The notes under the pieces were generated by a model, which was not told the origin of the DNA, did not search any database, and was given only the letters and a program-made list of their open reading frames with translations. From Phycisphaera sp. (GTDB lineage Bacteria > Planctomycetota > Phycisphaerae > Phycisphaerales > Zrk34), in assembly GCA_016125285.1 (NCBI GenBank), contig WGMA01000045.1:1-64000 (forward strand): a stretch of DNA of 64,000 nt. The letters run 5' to 3'. This document shows positions 16,468 through 26,956 of this stretch, one piece after another. A program made the translations under genes and the position numbers. Within the stretch, counting starts at the first letter, position 1. Each line of letters begins with the position of its first letter.

Positions 16468-18071
16468 ACACACCCGAGCGTGAGACGAGCAGGATGCCTG
16501 AATCAGACGCCAACCCATCTCGCGAAGAACACGCCGACGACGAGGACCCGTCCGCGCTGATCCGCCCGAACGACGCGGCCAACAGGCGGCTCGTCGCGAA
16601 TGTTCACCCGCCGGACTGGACCAACCCGCGCCCCGCCGAGCGCTACAACCTGGTCGTGATCGGCGCGGGCACCGCGGGCCTCGTCACCGCGGCGGGCGCG
16701 GCGGGACTGGGCGCCAGGGTCGCATTGGTTGAGCGTCACCTGATGGGCGGCGACTGCCTCAACGTGGGGTGTGTGCCGTCGAAGGCGCTGATCCGCTGCG
16801 CGCGTGCTGCGTACGACGTCCGCGTGGCCAACACGTTCGGCGTCAACGTGCCCGGCGGTTTCAACGTCGACTTCCCCGCCGTGATGCAGCGCATGCGCGA
16901 CCTCCGGGCGGACATCTCGCCGCACGACTCGGCGCAGCGGTTTCGCGATCTGGGCGTCGACGTCTTCATCGGCGACGCGAAGTTCACGAGCCACGACACC
17001 GTCGACGTCGGCGGCGCGAAGCTGCGCTTCGCCAAGGCGTGCATCGCCACCGGCGCTCGCGCCGCCGCCCCGCCGATTCCCGGCCTGGACACGATCGAGT
17101 ACGTCACGAACGAGACGGTGTTCGAGCTGACGGAACTGCCGCGCACGATGATCGTCGTGGGCGCCGGGCCGATCGGCTGCGAGATGGCGCAGGCGTTTTC
17201 GAGGTTCGGGTCGAAGGTGTACCTCATCGAGGCGGAGCACAGCGTGCTGCCGCGCGAGGATCGCAGCGCCGCGGAGCTCGTCCGCGCGGCGCTCGAGCGT
17301 GACGGCGTCACGCTGCTGTGCTGCGGCAAGTCGACGACGTTCAGCCCCTCCGACGGAGGGCATCGGGTCACGCTGGAATCGCACGGCCAGCACCACGACA
17401 TCGCCGCCGACGTCGTGCTCGTCAGCGTAGGCAGAACGCCGAACATCGACGGCATCGGCCTCGACGTCGCGGGCGTGCGCACCGACAAGTCCGGCGTCGT
17501 CGTGGACGACACGCTGCGGACCAGCAACCCGCGTGTCTTCGCCGCCGGGGACGTGTGTTCGCGGTACAAGTTCACACACACCGCGGACTTCCTGGCCCGG
17601 ATCGTGATCCAGAACGCGCTGTTCGGGTTCGTGCCGCTGATGAAGGCGAAGGTCTCGGCGCTGACCGTCCCGTGGTGCACCTATACCGACCCGGAGATCG
17701 CGCACGTCGGGCGGACCGTCGCGGAGTTGCAGGACGCGGGCGTGCCCTTCGACACGTACACCGTGCCGATGTCGAGCGTCGACCGCGCCCTCCTCGAGGG
17801 GCACACCGACGGGCTGCTGAAGGTGCACACCGTCAAGGACAAGGACACGATCCTCGGCGCCACCCTCGTGGCGCGTCACGCCGGGGACATGATCAGCGAA
17901 CTCTGCCTGGCGATGACGCACGGCGTCGGCCTCGGCGGGCTCGCGAAGGTGATGCACCCGTACCCGACGACCGCCGACGCCATCCGAAAGGCCGGCGACG
18001 CGTACAACAGGACCCGCCTGACCGAAACGACGAAGACGATCTTCGAAAAGCTGATGGCGTGGCAACGGTGA
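16464..18071 (+). CDS. Mercuric-reductase-like FAD disulfide oxidoreductase
   Basis: A class I flavoprotein disulfide reductase of 535 residues. FAD binding is seen in VVIGAGTAGLVTAAGAAGLG; the redox-active disulfide is GGDCLNVGCVPSKAL; NAD(P)H binding is VVGAGPIGCEMAQAFSRFG; and the second FAD motif is VFAAGDVCSRYKFTHTADF. The C-terminal dimerisation domain ends HPYPTTADAIRKAGDAY with the His partner. There is no N-terminal HMA metal-binding domain and no vicinal C-terminal Cys pair as in true MerA, so mercury reduction is unlikely. A role in reducing an arsenic or thiol intermediate is an inference from context. It overlaps the VTT gene by 4 bp. Confidence 0.85.
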   Translation: MNTPERETSRMPESDANPSREEHADDEDPSALIRPNDAANRRLVANVHPPDWTNPRPAERYNLVVIGAGTAGLVTAAGAAGLGARVALVERHLMGGDCLNVGCVPSKALIRCARAAYDVRVANTFGVNVPGGFNVDFPAVMQRMRDLRADISPHDSAQRFRDLGVDVFIGDAKFTSHDTVDVGGAKLRFAKACIATGARAAAPPIPGLDTIEYVTNETVFELTELPRTMIVVGAGPIGCEMAQAFSRFGSKVYLIEAEHSVLPREDRSAAELVRAALERDGVTLLCCGKSTTFSPSDGGHRVTLESHGQHHDIAADVVLVSVGRTPNIDGIGLDVAGVRTDKSGVVVDDTLRTSNPRVFAAGDVCSRYKFTHTADFLARIVIQNALFGFVPLMKAKVSALTVPWCTYTDPEIAHVGRTVAELQDAGVPFDTYTVPMSSVDRALLEGHTDGLLKVHTVKDKDTILGATLVARHAGDMISELCLAMTHGVGLGGLAKVMHPYPTTADAIRKAGDAYNRTRLTETTKTIFEKLMAWQR

Positions 18072-18088
18072 GGCGGTAAGCTGACGCC

Positions 18089-19519
18089 ATGCGAGCACGA
18101 GCGTTTCACATCTGCGGGCTGACGCTTGTGCTGCTGTGTGCCGCGATCGCGTGGGTCGTGCCGTTCCAGGAACAGATCACCCGCGGCTCGTCGCTGTTCA
18201 CGTTCGTGCCGATCTACATCGTCGCGTCCGTCGTGTACCTACTCGCGGCCCGCGACATGGGTCAACCATCCGGCAAGGCGCGCTGGGTGCTGATCATCGG
18301 TGTCGGCGTCGCGATGCGTATCGCCATGATCACGGCGCCGCCCATCCTCGAAGACGACTATCACCGCTACCTCTGGGACGGCGCGGTGACCGCCCACGGC
18401 CACAACCCCTGGCTTGTCGCACCAAACGAGGTGGAGACCGCCGTTGTCTTTCGCCTGGAGCGCGGCGCCGCGCATCACACGAACATCCCCGACGACCTGA
18501 TCGCAGCGGCGCACGCCCACACCCGCACGATCGCCAACATCAACCACGGACACCTGCGTACGGTCTACCCGCCGGTGGCGCAGGCCGCGTTTGCCGCCGC
18601 GTATGCCCTTTCGCCATTCAGCGTCGGCGCGTGGCGCGCGGTGCTGCTCTTGTTTGACGCCGCGACACTCGTGTTGATCGTCGCGTTGCTGCGCCGGTTG
18701 AACCGACCGACGGCGTGGGCCGCCCTGTACTGGTGGTGTCCGCTGGTCGTGATCGAGGTGATCAACCGCTGCCACATGGACGTGATCGCGTTTCCGTTCG
18801 TGGTTGGCGCGGTGCTGCTGACGCTTCGTCGCCGGCACGTGTGGGCGATGGCCGTGCTCGGACTGGCGATCGGCGCGAAGCTCTGGCCGCTCGTTCTGGC
18901 CCCGCTGCTGCTGCGCCCGCTGCTGGGCGAGCCGCGGCGATTGATCGCGCCGGTCGCGGTCCTCGCGATTGTCGGCCTGCCGATGGTGCTCGCGACGCTG
19001 AGCGGCGGCATCGATAGCCAGACCGGCCTGATCGCGTACGGCAAGAGCTGGTCCAACAACAGCGCGCTGCACGAGGCCGGCCTCATGGTGTTCCGGCTCT
19101 TTGGCGGGACATCAGGCATGCCCGGCTACGCGTACGGTGTCACGCGCGGCCTGATGGCGCTGGGGACCCTCGGCCTGATCGGGTTTCTGGCGTGCTGGCC
19201 CCTGCGTGACGCGGGCGACCTGTGCGGGCGCTGCGTGTGGACGGTCGCGGGTGTGTTCCTGTTGAGCCCGACACAGTTTCCGTGGTACTGGCTGTGGGCG
19301 CTGCCGCTGCTGACGACGCGACCGCTGCGTTGGGCCCTGCTGTATGCCGCCCTCCTGCCGCTCTACCATCTCAACGAACGACTCGGCATGACGTGGGTCG
19401 TCTGGGCGGAGCACATTCCGGTCGCGATCGTGATGCTCATCGAGTTCCGTGGCCTCCTCCCGGAACTGGCCCGACGCGCGGAACTCGACGAATCGGCGTC
19501 CGAACAGGAGGTCGTGTGA
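18089..19519 (+). CDS. Polytopic glycosyltransferase (GT87/GT-C-like)
   Basis: A 476-residue membrane protein with about ten to twelve hydrophobic helices. After the second helix pair it has DDYHRYLWDGAVTAHGHNPW, the acidic loop typical of GT-C enzymes that use polyprenyl-phosphate sugars (GT87/mannosyltransferase-like). Later landmarks are INHGHLRTVYPPVAQ, VIEVINRCHMDVIAFPFVVG and FLLSPTQFPWYWLWALPLL. The acceptor is unknown; its place between the flavoprotein and the triple glycosyltransferase suggests that it adds a sugar at the membrane in the arsenosugar or arsenolipid route. Start ATG 18089 is 17 bp after the previous gene; the end overlaps the next by 4 bp. Confidence 0.75.
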   Translation: MRARAFHICGLTLVLLCAAIAWVVPFQEQITRGSSLFTFVPIYIVASVVYLLAARDMGQPSGKARWVLIIGVGVAMRIAMITAPPILEDDYHRYLWDGAVTAHGHNPWLVAPNEVETAVVFRLERGAAHHTNIPDDLIAAAHAHTRTIANINHGHLRTVYPPVAQAAFAAAYALSPFSVGAWRAVLLLFDAATLVLIVALLRRLNRPTAWAALYWWCPLVVIEVINRCHMDVIAFPFVVGAVLLTLRRRHVWAMAVLGLAIGAKLWPLVLAPLLLRPLLGEPRRLIAPVAVLAIVGLPMVLATLSGGIDSQTGLIAYGKSWSNNSALHEAGLMVFRLFGGTSGMPGYAYGVTRGLMALGTLGLIGFLACWPLRDAGDLCGRCVWTVAGVFLLSPTQFPWYWLWALPLLTTRPLRWALLYAALLPLYHLNERLGMTWVVWAEHIPVAIVMLIEFRGLLPELARRAELDESASEQEVV

Positions 19520-21669
19520 CGGAATCCCCGATCGACGTCGGCAGCTGGAAGATCGCCGTGGTGATCCCCGCGCTCAACGAGGAGGCGTCGATCGGCAAGG
19601 TGATCGAGGCGATCCCGGAATGGGTCGACCGCGTGGTCGTCGGTGACAACGGCTCGACCGATCGCACGGTGGCCATCGCGATGGGCCGCGACGCGACGGT
19701 CGTGATCGAGCCGCGGCGCGGGTACGGTTCGGCGTGCCTCAAGGCGCTGGCCGAGTTGAAGCGGGACGAGCCGGACATCGTCGTGTTCCTCGACGCGGAC
19801 TTCGCGGACGATGCGTCGCGGATGGTTGAACTGGTGCGTCCCATCATCGAAGGCACGGCCGACATGGTGCTCGGGTCGCGGACACGCGGCGACGCCGAGC
19901 CGGGTGCGCTCACGCTGCTGCAGCGATACGGCAACCGATTGCCGTGCGTGCTGATGCGTTGGCTTTGGGGCGCGCGGTTCAGCGACCTCGGTCCGTTCCG
20001 CGCGGTGCGATGGTCGGCGCTGAAGCGGCTGGAGATGGACGACGCCGACTGGGGCTGGACCGTGCAGATGCAGGTCCGCGCGGTCAGGAAGGGCCTGCGG
20101 TGCGTCGAGGTGGCCGTGCCCTACCGTCGGCGTATCGGCCGGTCGAAGATCAGCGGAACGTTCACGGGCGTCATCAAGGCCGGGACGAAGATCCTCTACA
20201 CGATCTTCGCCGAAGCCACGCGCGGCCTGCGTGTGGCGACGCCCGCTCGCGAGCGCCTCATTGTCATGACACGCTGGCCCGAACCCGGGCGGACGAAAAC
20301 ACGCATGATCCCCGCGCTCGGCGAGGACGGCGCGGCCGCGCTGCAACTGAACATGACGCGACACGTGCTGCGTTGGATCGACGCGTTGCGATGGCGTCGA
20401 CCGTTCGGCGTCGAGATCCGTTACGCCGGGGGTGACGACGAGCTGATGCAGCGCGACTTCGGGCGGCAACGCGCGTACGTCCCGCAGGGCGACGGCGACC
20501 TCGGCGCCCGGATGAGCCGCGGGTTCGGCGAAGCGTTCGATGACGGTGTATCAGCCGTCGCGATGATCGGCTGCGACTGCCCGAGCGTAACCGGCGACGT
20601 GATCCGCGACGCCTTCTCGGAGCTGCATCGCGGCGCGGACGTGGTCCTGGGCCCGGCGAACGACGGCGGGTACTACCTCATCGGCCTGTCACGCATGGTC
20701 GGCGACCTGTTTGTCGGCGTCGACTGGGGCACCGACCGTGTCATGACGCAGACGCTGGCCAAGTGCCACACGCTGAACCTGCGTGTCACGACACTCGAAG
20801 AACGCCACGACGTCGATGTGCCCGACGACCTGCCCGAGTGGGAAAGAGCGCTGGCCGAGCATCCCGCGCCGACCGGCGGCAAGGGGCTAACCGTCATCGT
20901 GCCCACGCTGAATGAGGAGGCAGAGATCGGGCACACGCTGAATCGGCTCACCACGGTCGAAGATGTCGACGTCATCGTGGCGGACGGCGGAAGCACCGAC
21001 GAGACGCTGGCCATCGCGGCCGCTGCGGAGGCGCGCGGCGTGCGGGTGGTCAAGTCAGAACCGGGCCGGGCCGGACAGATGAACGCGGGCGCCGCGGCGG
21101 CTGGCAAGGACGCATCCGTGCTGCTGTTCTGCCACGCCGACACGCTGCTGCCGGAGGGCTACGAGCGATTGGTGCGCGAGGCGCTCGCGGATCCCCGCAC
21201 GGTGGCCGGGGCCTTTACGCTGAGCATCGACGACGAGCGGTGGTCGCTGCGATTCATCGAGTGGCTCGTGCGGTGGCGGACCACACGTCGACAGCTGCCC
21301 TACGGCGACCAGGCGATCTTCGTGCGACGCGCGGCGTTCGAGTTCATCGGCGGCTATCGCGACGTGCCGGTGATGGAGGATTACGACCTGATCAAGCGTC
21401 TGCGGCGTGTCGGACGCATCGCGACGGTAAACGAGCCGGTGGTCACGTCGGGGCGGACGTGGCGGCGCGCCGGCGTGTGGCGCACCACGCTCGTGCATCA
21501 GGTGATCATTGTCGGCTGGAAGCTCGGCGTCAGCCCGAGGTGGCTGGCGCAACGGCGGAAGCAATGGCTGAGCGGCCGCAAGCACGCCACAGACGGCGAC
21601 CTCGATCAAACCGACAGCGTCGCGCCGGGCGATACCGACGCGACGAGCGAATCGACGAAGGGTGAGTGA
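19516..21669 (+). CDS. Three-domain glycosyltransferase fusion: GT2 + TIGR04282 + TIGR04283
   Basis: A 717-residue protein starting at GTG 19516 (ACAGGAGG 5 bases upstream, overlapping the previous stop). Residues 1-245 are a dolichol-phosphate-mannose-synthase-like GT2 domain: VVIPALNEEASIGK, VGDNGSTDRT, VFLDADFADD, LGSRTRGDAEPGAL. Residues about 246-455 match TIGR04282 (DUF2064, GT-A-like): VMTRWPEPGRTKTRM, MIGCDCPS, VVLGPANDGGYYLIGL. Residues about 457-690 match TIGR04283: VIVPTLNEEAEI, VADGGSTDETL, PGRAGQMNAGAAAA, LLFCHADTLLPEG. The last two families are annotated as arsenosugar glycosyltransferases and are usually separate genes. It ends with a hydrophilic tail and directly abuts the convergent ftsH with no base between. 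Confidence 0.88.
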   Translation: MTESPIDVGSWKIAVVIPALNEEASIGKVIEAIPEWVDRVVVGDNGSTDRTVAIAMGRDATVVIEPRRGYGSACLKALAELKRDEPDIVVFLDADFADDASRMVELVRPIIEGTADMVLGSRTRGDAEPGALTLLQRYGNRLPCVLMRWLWGARFSDLGPFRAVRWSALKRLEMDDADWGWTVQMQVRAVRKGLRCVEVAVPYRRRIGRSKISGTFTGVIKAGTKILYTIFAEATRGLRVATPARERLIVMTRWPEPGRTKTRMIPALGEDGAAALQLNMTRHVLRWIDALRWRRPFGVEIRYAGGDDELMQRDFGRQRAYVPQGDGDLGARMSRGFGEAFDDGVSAVAMIGCDCPSVTGDVIRDAFSELHRGADVVLGPANDGGYYLIGLSRMVGDLFVGVDWGTDRVMTQTLAKCHTLNLRVTTLEERHDVDVPDDLPEWERALAEHPAPTGGKGLTVIVPTLNEEAEIGHTLNRLTTVEDVDVIVADGGSTDETLAIAAAAEARGVRVVKSEPGRAGQMNAGAAAAGKDASVLLFCHADTLLPEGYERLVREALADPRTVAGAFTLSIDDERWSLRFIEWLVRWRTTRRQLPYGDQAIFVRRAAFEFIGGYRDVPVMEDYDLIKRLRRVGRIATVNEPVVTSGRTWRRAGVWRTTLVHQVIIVGWKLGVSPRWLAQRRKQWLSGRKHATDGDLDQTDSVAPGDTDATSESTKGE

Positions 21670-23712
<2,043 letters not shown>

Positions 23713-23825
23713 GGTATTCTCCACTCCCCTCGTATCGGGGACATCGCATTGTACGCACCCCGGCGGGCCGGAGTTTGATCTGCCCCACCGACCCGTAACA
23801 TGCGATGCGGGCCGCCGGAATCGGG

Positions 23826-24365
23826 TTACCAGTCGCTTCGCATGGCCGAGACGATGTCCCGGGCCAGCTCGCCGATCGCCTCGTGCTGGGCGACCTCGAA
23901 GGGCTCGCCGGTAACCCGGCTGGGCATGTATTCGCCCGTGCCCTGGAACCGGCTGCGTTTGCGGATCACCTTGCCGGTCCGCAGATCCTTCCACTCGAAG
24001 CTGACGGTCACCACCACCTGCACCTCCTGCGCCAGGCCGGTGTTGTACTGTCGGCTGAGCAGGCGTTTATCGACGTTGAGGATCGTGCCTGTGAGCACGG
24101 TGTCGGCGCTGCCCGACTTGGTGACCTTGTAAGGTGTGCGGAGCTCGATCTCCTTCGTCAGCGCCTCGGTCAGCTTGAACTCGGCCTCGCGGTAGAACGT
24201 GCGATTGGCGAAGATCGGCACCGCAACGGTGTGGATGTTCGTGTCGTACAACCCCTCGGTCTGGAACCCGCCCGGGTTCGACTCGCTCGCGCAGCCGGCG
24301 TGTGTGCACGCGACAGCGATGAGCATCAACAGGGTTCGAACGGCGGTATGGCGGGCTTGAATCAT
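23826..24365 (-). CDS. lptE: LptE-like LPS-assembly lipoprotein
   Basis: A 179-residue lipoprotein: signal sequence followed by the lipobox HAGC near residue 25. The body follows the LptE pattern found in planctomycetes and related phyla: IHTVAVPIFANRTFYREAEF, LTEALTKEIELRTPYKV, ADTVLTGTILNV, then a strand-rich part ending in a helix with AIGELARDIVSAMRSDW. LptE helps LptD insert lipopolysaccharide in the outer membrane. It follows the BamD-like gene by 15 bp, so the two outer-membrane lipoproteins are probably co-expressed. Confidence 0.8.
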   Translation of the reverse strand: MIQARHTAVRTLLMLIAVACTHAGCASESNPGGFQTEGLYDTNIHTVAVPIFANRTFYREAEFKLTEALTKEIELRTPYKVTKSGSADTVLTGTILNVDKRLLSRQYNTGLAQEVQVVVTVSFEWKDLRTGKVIRKRSRFQGTGEYMPSRVTGEPFEVAQHEAIGELARDIVSAMRSDW

Positions 24366-24380
24366 CGGGCGATCACTGCG

Positions 24381-25505
24381 TCAGGGTACGGAGGGTTTGC
24401 CGGGCTCATCGGGCGCGGGACGGATCGGCTTCTCTTCGCCGCGCGGTCGGTTGGCTTCGCTGTCGATCGACGGACCGGCGGTTTCGTCCGCGGCGGGCTT
24501 CGCGTCGGGGTTCACGACGGGCGCCTCGCCCTTGTCGAACATCCGGGGGTCGAGCTCACGCAAGCGGTCGACGGCGCGACGCGCCGCGGCGCTGCCGGGG
24601 TGGTCCTTGATCACGCGCTTGTACATGTAGATCGCGCTGACCTTCTTGCCCGTCCGCTCGTACCACTTGGCCACGAGCAGCGAGCGCGTCGCCAGCGACT
24701 CGTCGACGCGGACGAGCAACGCATCGGAGCCGATGCGCTCCGCCGCCGCCGGGTACGCCTCCTGGTAGTCCTCGAGGCGACGCTGGGCTTCGATCAGACC
24801 CGTCGCGTCGAACCGCGGCCCCTTGAATGTCGCGAGGTTCGCCATGATCTGGCGCTGCATCGCGTATTCCTGCCACTGGCTCTCGGGGTAGTTTTCGACG
24901 AACAGCTCGTACGCCTCGGCGGCGCGCGCCATGCGCGCGTCGCGGTAGTAGAAGTCGCCGAGTTCCTTGCCGGCACGCTCGGCCACCTTGCTGCCGGGGG
25001 CGCGCTCCTGGATGCGGATGAGCAGTTCCTCCGCCTCGCCGCCCGCGGGCATGATCCGCATGCCCCACAGCCGACGCTTCACGCCGCGGCTGAACGCCTC
25101 GGCGATCTTCAGTTCGCGTTCCTGCGCCACGGCGAACTCGTCCGTGCCGGGATACGCGCGGAGCACGTACTCGTAATCGAACAGGGCCTTGAAGTAGTCA
25201 CCCCGCGCGGCCTTCGCGTCGGCGCGCAACAGGTACGCCTGGGCCAAGCCGGGGTTGTTCGGGTTCGCGTCGATCCAGTCATCCGCGGCGTTGATCGCGT
25301 CCTTGTAACGTTCCTGCGCGATCGCCGTGCGGATGCCCTGAAGCTGCCCCTCGACCGTGCTCGGATCGTAGGTCTTGACCTTGCGGAAGGTTCCGTCGGG
25401 CGCGAGCTCAAACGTCTCCTGCGCAAGCGTCACGGAGGCGCCGACGAGGATCGTCGTCACCACGGTCGCTACCGCACAGGTTGTCCTTATCCGATGTCCG
25501 TACAT
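24381..25505 (-). CDS. BamD-like TPR outer-membrane assembly protein
   Basis: A 374-residue exported protein with a signal peptide (to ASVTLAQ) and several tetratricopeptide-type helix pairs: YKDAINAADDWIDANPNNPGLAQAYLLRADA, GDYFKALFDYEYVLRAYPGTDEF, RAAEAYELFVENYPES and KKVSAIYMYKRVIKDHPGSAAA. This is the spacing of the YfiO/BamD family. No lipobox Cys follows the signal peptide, so it may be soluble periplasmic. Residues 310-374 are a Pro/Asp/Glu-rich low-complexity tail. It is first in a pair with lptE, 15 bp apart, fitting a role in outer-membrane biogenesis. Confidence 0.75.
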   Translation of the reverse strand: MYGHRIRTTCAVATVVTTILVGASVTLAQETFELAPDGTFRKVKTYDPSTVEGQLQGIRTAIAQERYKDAINAADDWIDANPNNPGLAQAYLLRADAKAARGDYFKALFDYEYVLRAYPGTDEFAVAQERELKIAEAFSRGVKRRLWGMRIMPAGGEAEELLIRIQERAPGSKVAERAGKELGDFYYRDARMARAAEAYELFVENYPESQWQEYAMQRQIMANLATFKGPRFDATGLIEAQRRLEDYQEAYPAAAERIGSDALLVRVDESLATRSLLVAKWYERTGKKVSAIYMYKRVIKDHPGSAAARRAVDRLRELDPRMFDKGEAPVVNPDAKPAADETAGPSIDSEANRPRGEEKPIRPAPDEPGKPSVP

Positions 25506-25650
25506 CCGTTAAATCCCTGTATCGCTGATGGGTCCGTCCTAGCGCGGCGTCAATGATAAGGCCCCGCCACCCGGGGGGCAATGCGAGCGGACGCGTTCCC
25601 GCCCGCCTGTCGTCATACGTTGTGGCCCCCGTAAACCCCAGCCCGACGTG

Positions 25651-26937
25651 CTACGGTTCGGCGGGCGGCCGCGCAGGGCCCAGCTCGTCCCGCACCGCCT
25701 TGCGTTCGAAGGCGTCGCGGATCAGGTCCGCCAGCACGTCGGGGTCCTCCGGCAACGCCCGGAACCGGACGTTTCCGGCAAAGATTCCCGGCAGCGAGCG
25801 CACGCCCATCTCCGCGGCGCGGTCGACGTCGCGTTTGATCAGGCCCCGCTCGTCGACCTCCTTCAACGCGCGATCCAGCGACGCCTCGCCCACGAGCGTG
25901 ACCGCAAACGCGCGGGCCTTCTCGATCGTCATCTCCGGCTGATTCACGAACAGGAACGCGTGCAGCTCTTCGAAGCGGTTCGGGTCCGCCAGCCACACCG
26001 CGTGCGCGAGTCGCGCCAACTGGCAGGCGTTGCTGTGCATCGGCTCGGTCGATTCGTAGAGCGGATTGCACTCGCTGCTGATCGGGAAGGTGAGCACCGT
26101 GATGGCGTAGTCGGGCCCGAGCTTGAGTTGAGCGTAGTGGAGCATGCCGTAGAGCCGCCGGCAACGCGGGCACGAGTAGTCCAGCGCCTCGACGATCATG
26201 TGCGGCGCGTTCGCGAGGCCGGCCACGGGGTGCTCGCCGCGTTTGAACTCAAACCGACCGATCGACACGGGCTCGGTGTAGCGTGGGCTCTGCATCATCT
26301 GCCCGCCGACGAGCACGCCGACACCGAGCAGGCCGATGCCCGCCGCGGTGAGCCGACGCCGACCGTCGAGCCCGAGTTGCGCCCCACCGCACAGCCAGAT
26401 CAGCAGCGCCAGCGTGACGCCGATCACGTGCTCGGCCATGCACCAGGTGCACACGCGTCCGATCACGGCGATCTGCACATAGGCGAACCACACCGCCGCC
26501 GACGCCACCGTCGCGGCCCCGGTGTAAAGCACAAACCACACGCGCCGCATGTCGGTCCGCGAGCGATTGATCGAGATCGCCCACGCGCCGGCATTGATCA
26601 CGGCGTAGACGAGCAACGCTGGAAACACCACGGGCAGCCCGAACCACGTCGACCACCGCGGGCTGTTGAGCACCGTGTTGCAATCGACGAGCCCCGACGG
26701 CGCACACCCCGGCGCCTTCGCCATCGTCTCGGTCATCCAGGCGTCGACATGCACCCACGAAAGAAACAACGCGATGCCCAGGCCGCACAACGCCACGACG
26801 CGCAGCCCCCAGACGAAGGCAACGGGCGGCATCGCCTCGGCGTCGGTCTTCGCGTCGCTCGCCGTCGCGGACGACCCGTCCGCGTCATCCGTGCGCGCGG
26901 CGTCGTCATCGGTCGGCGTTGCTTCGTGATCGCTCAT
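25651..26937 (-). CDS. VKOR-DsbA fusion, disulfide-bond formation protein
   Basis: A 428-residue membrane protein joining a vitamin K epoxide reductase-type quinone oxidoreductase to a thioredoxin/DsbA-like domain, so that disulfides made on substrates are re-oxidised by quinone within one chain. The VKOR part (residues 40-200) has the loop cysteines GCAPSGLVDCNTVLNSPRWS and the quinone-side CTWC in a helix. After about residue 235 comes the DsbA-like domain with YSCPRCRRLY (CPRC) and a later SLPGIFAG cis-Pro region. The first 35 residues are acidic and low complexity. The gene is 19 bp after proA on the same strand. Confidence 0.9.
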   Translation of the reverse strand: MSDHEATPTDDDAARTDDADGSSATASDAKTDAEAMPPVAFVWGLRVVALCGLGIALFLSWVHVDAWMTETMAKAPGCAPSGLVDCNTVLNSPRWSTWFGLPVVFPALLVYAVINAGAWAISINRSRTDMRRVWFVLYTGAATVASAAVWFAYVQIAVIGRVCTWCMAEHVIGVTLALLIWLCGGAQLGLDGRRRLTAAGIGLLGVGVLVGGQMMQSPRYTEPVSIGRFEFKRGEHPVAGLANAPHMIVEALDYSCPRCRRLYGMLHYAQLKLGPDYAITVLTFPISSECNPLYESTEPMHSNACQLARLAHAVWLADPNRFEELHAFLFVNQPEMTIEKARAFAVTLVGEASLDRALKEVDERGLIKRDVDRAAEMGVRSLPGIFAGNVRFRALPEDPDVLADLIRDAFERKAVRDELGPARPPAEP

Positions 26938-26956
26938 GGGAGTGGATTGGCGTGTG

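Noticed and set aside
16464-18071. True mercuric reductase (merA)
   Set aside because: No N-terminal HMA domain, no C-terminal vicinal cysteines, no merR/T/P neighbours; it sits in an arsenic operon.
25560-25579. Terminator hairpin GGCCCC...GGGGGGC downstream of the VKOR gene
   Set aside because: The stem is only about 5 bp and the minus-strand sequence after it (CTTATC) lacks a T-run, so it was not listed as a feature.
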